Origin: Chloroflexota bacterium
GTDB lineage: Bacteria; Chloroflexota; Dehalococcoidia; Lucifugimonadales; JADFKI01
Assembly (NCBI GenBank): GCA_009838595.1
Contig: VXRI01000309.1
Span: 1 to 5,792, forward strand
Direction of reading: 5' to 3'
DNA length: 5,792 nucleotides
In this document: positions 1 through 4,724 of the stretch, piece by piece
Position numbering within the stretch: the stretch's first letter is position 1
Layout: each line of letters starts with the position of its first letter
Position numbers and translations under genes: made by a program
Notes under the pieces: generated by a model
What the model saw: the letters and a program-made list of their open reading frames with translations, nothing else
What the model was told of the DNA's origin: nothing
Databases searched by the model: none

Positions 1-33
1 GGCGATAAGGAATGCCGTAATTTCCACGTTCAT
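1..33 (-). CDS. plsY: Probable PlsY, glycerol-3-phosphate acyltransferase, N-terminal fragment
   Basis: Only 11 codons are visible, reading MNVEITAFLIA from an ATG (complement of 31-33), and the frame is open to the left edge. PlsY is a small membrane acyltransferase that moves an acyl group from acyl-phosphate to glycerol-3-phosphate at the start of phospholipid synthesis; it begins with a hydrophobic helix of this kind. The stronger reason for the call is context: der followed by plsY (and often gpsA) is a common gene order in bacteria. It starts 14 bases after the der stop on the same strand, so the two are probably cotranscribed. A GTG directly before the ATG is an alternative start, and an AAAAGG stretch just upstream could be the ribosome site. 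The fragment is too short for a firm identification; any protein starting with a membrane helix would fit. Confidence 0.4.
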   Translation of the reverse strand, partial: MNVEITAFLIA

Positions 34-47
34 CACGGTCGCGCCTT

Positions 48-1373
48 TTATTCTCTACGCCCTTTGAACCGCATCCGCAGCGGGCTGCCGTGGAAATCGT
101 AGGCGGCTCGTATCGCGTTTTCCAGATAGCGTTTGTACGAAAAGTGCACCATATCCGAATAGTTGACGAAGAATGTGAAGCTCGGTGGGCCCGTATTGTC
201 CTGTGCGACGCTGTATATCTTCAGCGAGCGGCGGCCAGACAGTGACGGTGGATGGCTCGCGACCGCGCCCATTACGCGGCGGCGCAGGTCGTATCTCGGC
301 ACGCCTTTCGTCCATTCCTGATACACCTGTCGCGCCGTGTCAAGCAGATTCGCGATGCCCGTGCCGTTTAGCGCAGATGTAAAGCAAATCGGCGCGTATG
401 ATGCGAATCGGAAGCGATCGCGCACCTGCACAAGTGCCTGCGCCTGCGATAATTCCATATCGTCGGCGAGGTCCCACTTGTTGACCGCTAGGATGATACC
501 TTTGAATTCGTCTAGGATGTACTTGGCGATGTGCGAGTCTTGCGCGCTTGCCAATTCCGTGGCGTCTAGCAGCAGGATGGCGACATCGGCGCGGGATATG
601 GCGCGCACTGTGCGAAGCACGCTGTATCGCTCGATACCGCTTTCCACGCGGCCGCGTCGCCGTATGCCCGCCGTGTCGATGAGCAGCACCGACCAGTCGT
701 CAAATTGCATCAGGCTGTCCAGCGAATCGCGCGTGGTGCCTGGTATATCGCTGACAATCGCGCGTTTCTCGCCGGCTATCGCATTCAGCAGCATGGACTT
801 GCCGACATTCGGGCGACCGACAATCGCGAGCTTCAGATCGGCTTCCGGTTCCAAGAACGCCGGCGCGTCCGGGAAATTCGCCACGACTTGTTCCATAAGA
901 TCATCCGTGCCGCGATTGTGGAACGCGCTCACAGGGATGGGTTCGCCAATGCCCAGCTCGTAGAACTCGGCGGCGGCGGTTGCCAATCGGTCGTTGTCCG
1001 CTTTATTCGCGGCAAGCTCGATGGGTTTCTCGGTGCGGCGCAGCGCATCCGCGACATCCACATCTGCGGGCATAATGCCCGTCGCGGCGTCAACGGCGAA
1101 CACGATAACGTCGGCGTCTTCGATGGCAAGCTCTATCTGTCCCTTGACCTGCTGCCACATGTCAGTTTCCGGGAACAGGTCTAGTCCGCCCGTATCCACT
1201 AGAATGAACGCGTGGTCCGCCCAGATGGTTTCGGTCATCACGCGGTCGCGAGTAGTCCCGGCAACATCGGACACGATGGCGAGCCTGTTACCTACGAGCC
1301 TGTTGAACAGCGTGGACTTGCCCACATTAGGCCGTCCCACAATTGCGACTAGAGGCTTGACTGTGCTGGTCAT
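48..1373 (-). CDS. der: Ribosome assembly GTPase Der (EngA), complete
   Basis: Der is an essential GTPase with two tandem G domains that helps mature the 50S ribosomal subunit in the cytoplasm. At 441 residues it has the usual length. The first G domain shows GRPNVGKS (13-20), DTGG (60-63), NKAD (123-126) and SAF (149-151). The second shows GRPNVGKS (186-193), DTAG (233-236), NKWD (298-301) and SAL (333-335). Both G domains keep the PGTTRD/AGTTRD switch (about 38-43 and 211-216). The C-terminal KH-like domain (about 355-441) has the family's LKIY, FVNY and HFSYKRYLENAIR signatures and a basic tail. The ATG start is followed by a family-typical N-terminus; a weak GGAAG lies nine bases upstream. 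Nothing is missing or truncated. It is downstream of argF on the same strand but separated by 292 bases with inverted repeats, so it may have its own promoter. Confidence 0.97.
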   Translation of the reverse strand: MTSTVKPLVAIVGRPNVGKSTLFNRLVGNRLAIVSDVAGTTRDRVMTETIWADHAFILVDTGGLDLFPETDMWQQVKGQIELAIEDADVIVFAVDAATGIMPADVDVADALRRTEKPIELAANKADNDRLATAAAEFYELGIGEPIPVSAFHNRGTDDLMEQVVANFPDAPAFLEPEADLKLAIVGRPNVGKSMLLNAIAGEKRAIVSDIPGTTRDSLDSLMQFDDWSVLLIDTAGIRRRGRVESGIERYSVLRTVRAISRADVAILLLDATELASAQDSHIAKYILDEFKGIILAVNKWDLADDMELSQAQALVQVRDRFRFASYAPICFTSALNGTGIANLLDTARQVYQEWTKGVPRYDLRRRVMGAVASHPPSLSGRRSLKIYSVAQDNTGPPSFTFFVNYSDMVHFSYKRYLENAIRAAYDFHGSPLRMRFKGRRE

Positions 1374-1447
1374 AGGAAATCACTTCCGGCGGTTGCTGAT
1401 GAATAAGGACTGTATGAAATGGGAGGACAGACGCTGGATATTTCTGC

Positions 1448-1518
1448 GGCAATAGGGGCAACTATAACCGTGTGAGTAACGACATTGCCCCCGTCCTAAC
1501 TTCCCTATAGATTGCCCC
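1448..1518 (-). repeat. Nested inverted repeats upstream of der
   Basis: On the minus strand, GGGGCAAT (1518-1511) and GGGGGCAAT (1492-1484) are followed by TTGCCCC (1461-1455) and ATTGCC (1453-1448). The second copy can pair with TTGCCCC over seven bases with a 23-base loop. The outer GGCAAT (1516-1511) can then pair with ATTGCC (1453-1448) around it. Alternatively the first GGGGCAA copy (1518-1512) can take TTGCCCC. A transcript entering der would therefore have two competing folds 75 bases or more before the start codon. Whether this is a regulatory leader, part of a terminator, or the decayed end of a palindromic repeat element cannot be decided from one copy. Confidence 0.4.
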
Positions 1519-1592
1519 ATATAGGCGGCTCCATAGGTGGAAAGGACACTTTGTTATATCGTTAGCCAAGTAGGAGTTGGGATAGATAGTTC

Positions 1593-1616
1593 CTTCCATC
1601 TTGATATTGATGGAAG
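1593..1616. repeat. Perfect 8-base inverted repeat (hairpin), possible dispersed palindromic repeat
   Basis: CTTCCATC (1593-1600) and GATGGAAG (1609-1616) form a perfect stem around an eight-base loop, with two more pairs possible past one mismatch. On the argF strand it begins 50 bases after the stop codon and no T-run follows, so it is a poor intrinsic terminator. The neighbouring minus-strand text (C-rich tract, CATCCTAG, CTTTCTTCC, hairpin, GGAACT) resembles intergenic palindromic repeats of the type 'CACCCCC..ATCCTAACCTTC..hairpin..GAAGGGACT' that I recall being dispersed in many environmental bacterial genomes. That resemblance is from memory and unverified. Confidence 0.5.
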
Positions 1617-1630
1617 AAAGCTAGGATGGA

Positions 1631-1654
1631 GGGGGTGAGTTGGATTATACCCCC
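1631..1654 (-). terminator. G/C-rich hairpin just after argF, weak terminator candidate
   Basis: GGGGGT (1631-1636) and ACCCCC (1649-1654) pair with a 12-base loop. On the minus strand the hairpin starts 12 bases after the argF stop codon, the right place for a transcription terminator or a 3' end-protecting stem. It lacks a run of T on the exit side and the loop is long, so it may instead belong to the same repeat unit as the hairpin at 1593-1616. Confidence 0.35.
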
Positions 1655-1665
1655 GTCGAACAAAA

Positions 1666-2580
1666 TCACTCGCCATATATGGCGGCTAATACGGCTTTCT
1701 GCGCGTGCATTCGGTTTTCCGCCTGGTCGAAGACGACCGAATTCGCGTGGTCTATCATACCTTCGGACAGCTCTTGCCCTCGGTACGCCGGCATGTCGTG
1801 CATGAAGATGAAATCCGGCTTGGCGGCTTGCACCAGATCTTCGTCCACCTTGTATTTGCCGAATATCGCGACTCGCTCCTGCTTCTCGTCTTCCTGTCCC
1901 ATACTGACCCAAGTGTCGGTATAGACGACATCGGCATCGCGTACACCCTCCGACGGCTCGCTGACCCAGCGCAGCTTGGACTCGGACGCCGCCGCTCGCC
2001 GCTGTGCCTCGTCTAGCGCGATAGAAGGAATCCGGTAGTCCTCCGGAGACGCAAGCGTGAAGTTCGCGCCGACAGACGCGCACGCGATAGCGAGGCTCGC
2101 CGCGACATTGTTGCCGTCTCCCACAAACGCGACATCCAAGTCTGACAGTGTGCCCTTGTGCTCTTGCATGGTCAGCAGATCGCCCATTGCTTGGCACGGG
2201 TGTTCCAAGTCTGACAGCGCGTTAACCACGGGAATCTCGCAGTATTCGGCAAGCAGCTCGAGGCTGCGGTGCGAAAATACGCGCGCTATGATGCCGTCCA
2301 CCCATCGGTCAAGCACGCGCGCGATGTCGGCTTCCGGCTCGCGCACGCCCAATCCCACGTCCTGCTGGCTGAGGTATGTGCAAGTCCCTCCGAGCTGCCG
2401 TATGCCGACCTCGAAGCTCACCCGTGTTCGCAGTGAAGGCTTCTCGAACAGCAGCGCGAACTCTTTGCCTTTGAGGGGGCGCTCGTCCTTGCCGCGCTTC
2501 ATCGTATAAGCGCGCTCCACGAGTTCCCTCACGCCGGCCGAGGTCAAATCCGCGACGGACAGAAAATCCTTGCCCTTCAT
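1666..2580 (-). CDS. argF: Ornithine carbamoyltransferase, arginine biosynthesis
   Basis: This enzyme makes citrulline from L-ornithine and carbamoyl phosphate in the cytoplasm. From the ATG at 2580 it is 304 residues, the normal length. The carbamoyl-phosphate domain carries KPSLRTRVSFE (loop SLRTR, 49-53, where many family members have STRTR) and HPCQ (127-130). The ornithine domain carries VGDGNNVA (153-160), DTWVSMG (222-228) and a C-terminal FDQAENRMHAQKA. The odd point is residue 262: the usual HCLPA motif reads HDMPA (261-265), so the active-site Cys is Asp. An in-frame GTG 18 bases upstream (2596-2598) would overlap the transcription start and contain the ribosome site, so the ATG is preferred. 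No other arg gene is in view. The motif set separates it from aspartate carbamoyltransferase; a related ornithine-derivative carbamoyltransferase is a lesser possibility. Confidence 0.93.
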   Translation of the reverse strand: MKGKDFLSVADLTSAGVRELVERAYTMKRGKDERPLKGKEFALLFEKPSLRTRVSFEVGIRQLGGTCTYLSQQDVGLGVREPEADIARVLDRWVDGIIARVFSHRSLELLAEYCEIPVVNALSDLEHPCQAMGDLLTMQEHKGTLSDLDVAFVGDGNNVAASLAIACASVGANFTLASPEDYRIPSIALDEAQRRAAASESKLRWVSEPSEGVRDADVVYTDTWVSMGQEDEKQERVAIFGKYKVDEDLVQAAKPDFIFMHDMPAYRGQELSEGMIDHANSVVFDQAENRMHAQKAVLAAIYGE

Positions 2581-2585
2581 CTGTG

Positions 2586-2592
2586 CCTCCTT
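2586..2592 (-). promoter_or_regulatory. Ribosome binding site of argF (AAGGAGG)
   Basis: A full AAGGAGG on the minus strand ends five bases before the ATG at 2580. It lies inside the reading frame that would start at the GTG at 2598, which argues that the GTG is not the start. Confidence 0.85.
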
Positions 2593-2607
2593 GCTCACTC
2601 TGGCGAT

Positions 2608-2635
2608 ATTATAGTATCTGCTGAAATATAAGCAA
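2608..2635 (-). promoter_or_regulatory. sigma-70-type promoter of argF
   Basis: A perfect -10 TATAAT (complement of 2608-2613) is preceded by TTGCTT (complement of 2630-2635) at a 16-base spacing. The -35 matches the consensus in only three of six bases. Transcription would begin near 2601, giving a leader of about 20 bases before the argF ATG. I see no clear paired arginine-repressor (ARG) box around it. Confidence 0.7.
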
Positions 2636-2791
2636 GGGATAAGCGCGCGATGTTCTCTATAAGCGCAGGAAGCGCCCTGTCTATCGCAATAGTTTTTAGA
2701 TGCTTGGGATGGGCGGAACCGACAGGATGGATAAAATATCTCATGATGCCAGATAATCTACTCATTCTATATTAGCTTATGCGAAGGGTGT
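2636..2791. promoter_or_regulatory. Divergent argF/hicB spacer with small palindromes, possible hicBA operator
   Basis: This side of the divergent region must hold the hicBA promoter. The best -10 candidate on the plus strand is TATATT (2768-2773), with no good -35 at the proper distance. Just upstream lie GATA-AAA-TATC (2730-2740), TCATGA (2741-2746) and AGAT-A-ATCT (2751-2759). The first and last are centred 20 bases apart, about two helical turns. Toxin-antitoxin promoters are often controlled through such palindromes, but these are short and the region is AT-rich, so chance is a real alternative. AAGGG (2784-2788), only three bases before the hicB ATG, is the ribosome site. The part next to argF (2640-2700) shows nothing I can name. 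Confidence 0.35.
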
Positions 2792-3004
2792 ATGAAATTC
2801 TTGATAACGCTTGAGAATGATGATGACGGATTCATCGTGGCTAGCTGCCCTGCTCTGCCGGGATGCCATTCGCAGGGAAGGAACAGAAAAGAAGCTATCG
2901 GCAACATCACTGAATCTATACAAGCATACATCGAGAGCATGGTGAAGCATGGCGAGCGTGTGCCCGGCTACTCCGAATTCCAAGAAATCGAAGTAGCCAT
3001 ATAG
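2792..3004 (+). CDS. hicB: HicB-family antitoxin, short form
   Basis: HicB antitoxins bind and block the HicA mRNA-cleaving toxin. The 70 residues match the degenerate RNase H-like HicB domain from end to end: an N-terminal strand with an acidic turn (DDDGFIVASCPALPGC, about 10-25), the SQG turn (27-29), an amphipathic helix with EAIGNITESIQAYIES (34-49) and a closing GERVP stretch (54-58). The chain ends about 12 residues later, so the C-terminal helix-turn-helix or ribbon-helix-helix DNA-binding domain of longer HicB proteins is absent. The stop codon lies one base before the hicA ATG, so the two are probably translationally coupled, with antitoxin first. By eye the gene is AT-richer than argF and the amidohydrolase gene, consistent with a mobile module. 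Solitary HicB-like proteins exist, but the adjoining hicA makes the pair assignment firm. Confidence 0.88.
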   Translation: MKFLITLENDDDGFIVASCPALPGCHSQGRNRKEAIGNITESIQAYIESMVKHGERVPGYSEFQEIEVAI

Positions 3005-3005
3005 C

Positions 3006-3233
3006 ATGGCACGTTTGCCAGTCATTTCAGGTGATGATTTTGTGCGTGCGATGGGACGGGTAGGCTACACGCAGGACCACACTCGTGGCAACCACATGAT
3101 TTTGGTACACCCTCTTCGCCAGAGGCTGTCAGTCCCAAAACATCGAGAACTTGGACGATGTTTGCTCAGGTGTCTTTTACGGGATGCAGACGTGTCGCGG
3201 AGGAATTCGCAAGCCTCGTCAACTGAAAACTAA
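3006..3233 (+). CDS. hicA: HicA-family mRNA interferase toxin, C-terminus apparently frameshifted
   Basis: HicA toxins fold like a double-stranded RNA-binding domain and cut mRNA using one conserved histidine. The frame shows the family N-terminus (LPVISGDDFVRAMGRVGY, 4-21), the catalytic GNH (His30) followed by MILVHP (31-36), the basic strand LSVPKH and the helix RELGRCLLRCLLRDADVS. After Ser64 the match stops: the last 11 residues (RRNSQASSTEN) are foreign to the family. Reading on in the -1 frame from 3197 gives AEEFASLVN and a TGA at 3224-3226, which is exactly the family's usual VSxEEFxxLL ending. A single lost base near 3195-3199 explains this and would have shortened the original protein to 73 residues. 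The catalytic His and most of the fold remain, so the toxin may be weakened rather than null. The current stop overlaps the convergent amidohydrolase gene by four bases; the old one would not. No separate ribosome site is evident. Confidence 0.82.
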   Translation: MARLPVISGDDFVRAMGRVGYTQDHTRGNHMILVHPLRQRLSVPKHRELGRCLLRCLLRDADVSRRNSQASSTEN

Positions 3234-4456
3234 ATCAGCAGCGCTCCGTCCCGCTTCACCACTTTGCCTTGCGCCACTATAGTGCTCACATTGTGCAGCG
3301 CCTTAATATCGGTGGTAGGGTCGCCGTCCACGATTACCACATCGGCAGACTTGCCCACTTCCAGCGTACCGATTTCATCTTCAAGCCCCAAACACTCCGC
3401 CGATGTCTTTGTCGAGCAAACTATCGCTTCCATCGGTGTGATGTGCATGTCTTCGACCATTATCTGCGGGATGTACGCGAAGTCGTTGAAGCGCGCATTG
3501 GTCATGCCCGAATCCATGCCGGTTACGAACTTTACGCCGCGATCCCACATGTCGCGCAGAATCTCGAATCGGCGCTCTTGGTTTTGATTGGCGGCGCCGT
3601 CGGTTGCCCGTCCGCGCATCCTGTTCAGCCGCCCAAGCGCCAGCGTTGGGTCAACCCACAGCCCCTTCTCGACAATCATATCCGTTGTATCCGGGTCGTA
3701 GTCATACATCTGCTCTTCGTCTTCGGCGAGCCAAGTGCAGTGGATGATGTTGTGCACACCCGCCTCAACGCAGTTGCGTACGCCAGCGGTCGCATGGCAG
3801 TGCGCTGCGACTCGCAGCCCGAGCCGCTCGGCGTCCTGCACGGCTGCCTTCAGCGTGGACGCCGGATACTGCGGCGCGCGCGTGTTCGTGCCCGGCGTGA
3901 AGCCGCCTCCCGTTGCCATAATCTTGATGTAGCCCGCGCCAAGTTTGAACTGCTGACGCACAGCCTGCAACACTTCGTCCGTTGTGTCCGCCTCTGTGCC
4001 GAACATATGACAATGCCCACCCGTAGTCGTGATGGGCGTGCCAACCGCGATGAGGCGCGGACCGGGGATGATGCCGTCTTCGATTGCTTTAACGATAGGG
4101 AAAGCGACCTGATTGCGCGACCCCAAGTCTCGCATTGTGGTAACGCCGGATGAAAGCGTATCGCGCACCGCGCCGACCGCACGCATCAGGAATATCTCGT
4201 CCGTCTCGGTCATAATGTGATTGTATGCTTCCACTTCCGCGCTGCAGTGCATATGAGTATGCACCTCGATGAGGCCGGGCATAATACTGCCGCCCTTAAC
4301 CTCTATCACATCCACATCCTCGCCCGGTGCGAACTGCAGCGCGTCCTGCGTCGTCACCTCCGTTATGCGGCCGTTCTCCAGCACGATAGCGCCGTTCGGC
4401 GTCGCAGCCGCGCCTGTGCCGTCGATTAGTCGGTCTGCTTTAAGCGCTAGTTTCAT
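3230..4456 (-). CDS. Metal-dependent amidohydrolase, COG1228-like (imidazolonepropionase/prolidase type)
   Basis: This is a complete 408-residue member of the amidohydrolase superfamily (TIM-barrel hydrolases with one or two metals). The N-terminal beta-sandwich part (IDGTGAAATPNGAIVLENGRI, about 11-31) leads to PGLIEVHTHMH with the metal ligands His66 and His68. Further ligands are Lys178, the probable carboxylated lysine in GYIKIMATGGG; His219 in AAHCH; His239 in IIHCT; and Asp315 in VTGMDSG. The C-terminus (IGTLEVGKSADVVIVDGDPTTDI) is the usual closing sandwich. The set Lys+His+His+Asp implies a binuclear site as in Xaa-Pro dipeptidases of this branch, but the substrate cannot be read from the sequence; N-acyl amino acids, dipeptides or lactam-like rings are all possible. 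No signal peptide is seen. ATG 4456 is chosen because GAGGG lies five bases upstream; an in-frame GTG at 4468 would contain that site. Confidence 0.9.
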   Translation of the reverse strand: MKLALKADRLIDGTGAAATPNGAIVLENGRITEVTTQDALQFAPGEDVDVIEVKGGSIMPGLIEVHTHMHCSAEVEAYNHIMTETDEIFLMRAVGAVRDTLSSGVTTMRDLGSRNQVAFPIVKAIEDGIIPGPRLIAVGTPITTTGGHCHMFGTEADTTDEVLQAVRQQFKLGAGYIKIMATGGGFTPGTNTRAPQYPASTLKAAVQDAERLGLRVAAHCHATAGVRNCVEAGVHNIIHCTWLAEDEEQMYDYDPDTTDMIVEKGLWVDPTLALGRLNRMRGRATDGAANQNQERRFEILRDMWDRGVKFVTGMDSGMTNARFNDFAYIPQIMVEDMHITPMEAIVCSTKTSAECLGLEDEIGTLEVGKSADVVIVDGDPTTDIKALHNVSTIVAQGKVVKRDGALLI

Positions 4457-4461
4457 CTCTG

Positions 4462-4466
4462 CCCTC
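4462..4466 (-). promoter_or_regulatory. Ribosome binding site of the amidohydrolase gene (GAGGG)
   Basis: GAGGG on the minus strand ends five bases before the ATG at 4456. The alternative GTG start (4466-4468) overlaps it and has no comparable site of its own, so the shorter protein is preferred. Confidence 0.65.
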
Positions 4467-4509
4467 ACATTCTTGAATACTCGGATGTGGATATTCGGAA
4501 ATTCCGTAC

Positions 4510-4518
4510 ATTATAGCA
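4510..4518 (-). promoter_or_regulatory. Extended -10 promoter of the amidohydrolase gene
   Basis: The minus strand reads TGCTATAAT, a perfect extended -10 element (complement of 4510-4518). The hexamer 17 bases further upstream, AACGGC, is a poor -35, which extended -10 promoters tolerate. Transcription would start near 4503, leaving a leader of about 47 bases. Confidence 0.6.
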
Positions 4519-4535
4519 CGCCGTTATAGCGCGCC
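4510..4535. repeat. 13-base tandem repeat over the amidohydrolase promoter
   Basis: ATTATAGCACGCC (4510-4522) is followed directly by GTTATAGCGCGCC (4523-4535); 11 of 13 bases agree. On the minus strand each unit contains GCTATAA, so the true -10 element is preceded by a near-copy 13 bases upstream. This may be a simple duplication or a pair of binding sites. Confidence 0.7.
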
Positions 4536-4557
4536 GTTCCCCGCATGCCCGCCGCAC

Positions 4558-4585
4558 TAGACCGCCGCCGCATATCTGATATAAT
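4558..4585 (+). promoter_or_regulatory. sigma-70-type promoter of the E1 alpha gene
   Basis: TGATATAAT (4577-4585) is an extended -10 with a perfect TATAAT (4580-4585). TAGACC (4558-4563) matches the -35 consensus in four of six bases at a 16-base spacing. The start of transcription would be near 4592, giving a leader of about 130 bases. It lies back to back with the amidohydrolase promoter. Confidence 0.65.
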
Positions 4586-4628
4586 CCAGCCAAACCCCAT
4601 CAGCGCGCCGAACCCAATCATCGGCAAC

Positions 4629-4684
4629 CTGACAGTAAGACCGACTGACGAACTTGACAGAAGGATCTGCCGATCCATTGTCAG
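4629..4684 (+). promoter_or_regulatory. Leader with competing hairpins ahead of the E1 alpha gene
   Basis: GGATC-TGCC-GATCC (4663-4676) is a perfect five-base stem with a four-base loop. It is enclosed by TGACA (4655-4659) pairing with TGTCA (4679-4683). An upstream CTGACA (4629-4634) is also an exact complement of TGTCAG (4679-4684), so two mutually exclusive folds are possible in the transcript. The structure ends 27 bases before the ribosome site. It matches no riboswitch class I recognise and has no T-run for attenuation; function is unproven. Confidence 0.35.
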
Positions 4685-4711
4685 ACCAATCTACCGAATC
4701 ACTCAACGCAC

Positions 4712-4717
4712 GGGAGG
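4712..4717 (+). promoter_or_regulatory. Ribosome binding site of the E1 alpha gene (GGGAGG)
   Basis: GGGAGG stands seven bases before the ATG at 4725 and decides the start. The frame is open for 60 codons further upstream, but that stretch contains the promoter. Confidence 0.8.
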
Positions 4718-4724
4718 CAGGCTC

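Larger units (their letters stand above)
1374..1665. other. Intergenic region between argF and der
   Basis: This 292-base gap has no convincing coding frame. Going from argF towards der (minus strand) it holds a G/C-rich hairpin (1631-1654), a second hairpin (1593-1616), and then a group of inverted repeats built on GGGGCAA/TTGCCCC (1448-1518) with an overlapping CCTATA...TATAGG pair (1504-1525). The last 70 bases before der show only a weak ribosome site. I could not find a strong sigma-70 promoter for der. A TATAGT on the minus strand near 1463-1468 has no good -35 partner. The region probably ends the argF transcript and supplies a structured leader for der, but this is inferred from position and base pairing. 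Confidence 0.6.

Noticed and set aside
337..963. A 208-residue plus-strand open frame opposite der
   Set aside because: Serine- and arginine-rich antisense shadow of the two G domains of Der; no recognisable domain.
1644..1649. TATAAT on the minus strand as a promoter
   Set aside because: It lies in the loop of the hairpin just after the argF stop, has no -35 partner, and is about 270 bases from der.
2641..2680. Hairpin from repeated GCGC motifs near 2643-2676
   Set aside because: The GCGC pieces are self-complementary by nature and do not extend into a longer stem.
2720..2740. GACAGGATGGATAAAAT stretch as a copy of a dispersed intergenic repeat
   Set aside because: It faintly recalls repeats with 'ACAGGATG' units, but only one short unit is present and no inverted partner can be seen.
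3192..3203. Programmed -1 ribosomal frameshift that would restore HicA
   Set aside because: The site GTG TCG CGG has no slippery X-XXY-YYZ heptamer and no convincing downstream stem; a simple one-base deletion or sequence error is more likely.
3226..3260. Shared terminator between convergent hicA and amidohydrolase genes
   Set aside because: No stem with a T-run is visible on either strand around the overlapping ends.
3269..4153. A 294-residue plus-strand open frame opposite the amidohydrolase
   Set aside because: It is the GC-driven shadow of a clear minus-strand gene whose motifs are intact; its product is Arg/His-rich with no domain pattern and no ribosome site.
4545..4724. A 60-residue N-terminal extension of E1 alpha in the same open frame
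   Set aside because: It contains the TAGACC/TGATATAAT promoter, has no family similarity, and a good GGGAGG site stands before the ATG at 4725 where the family homology begins.
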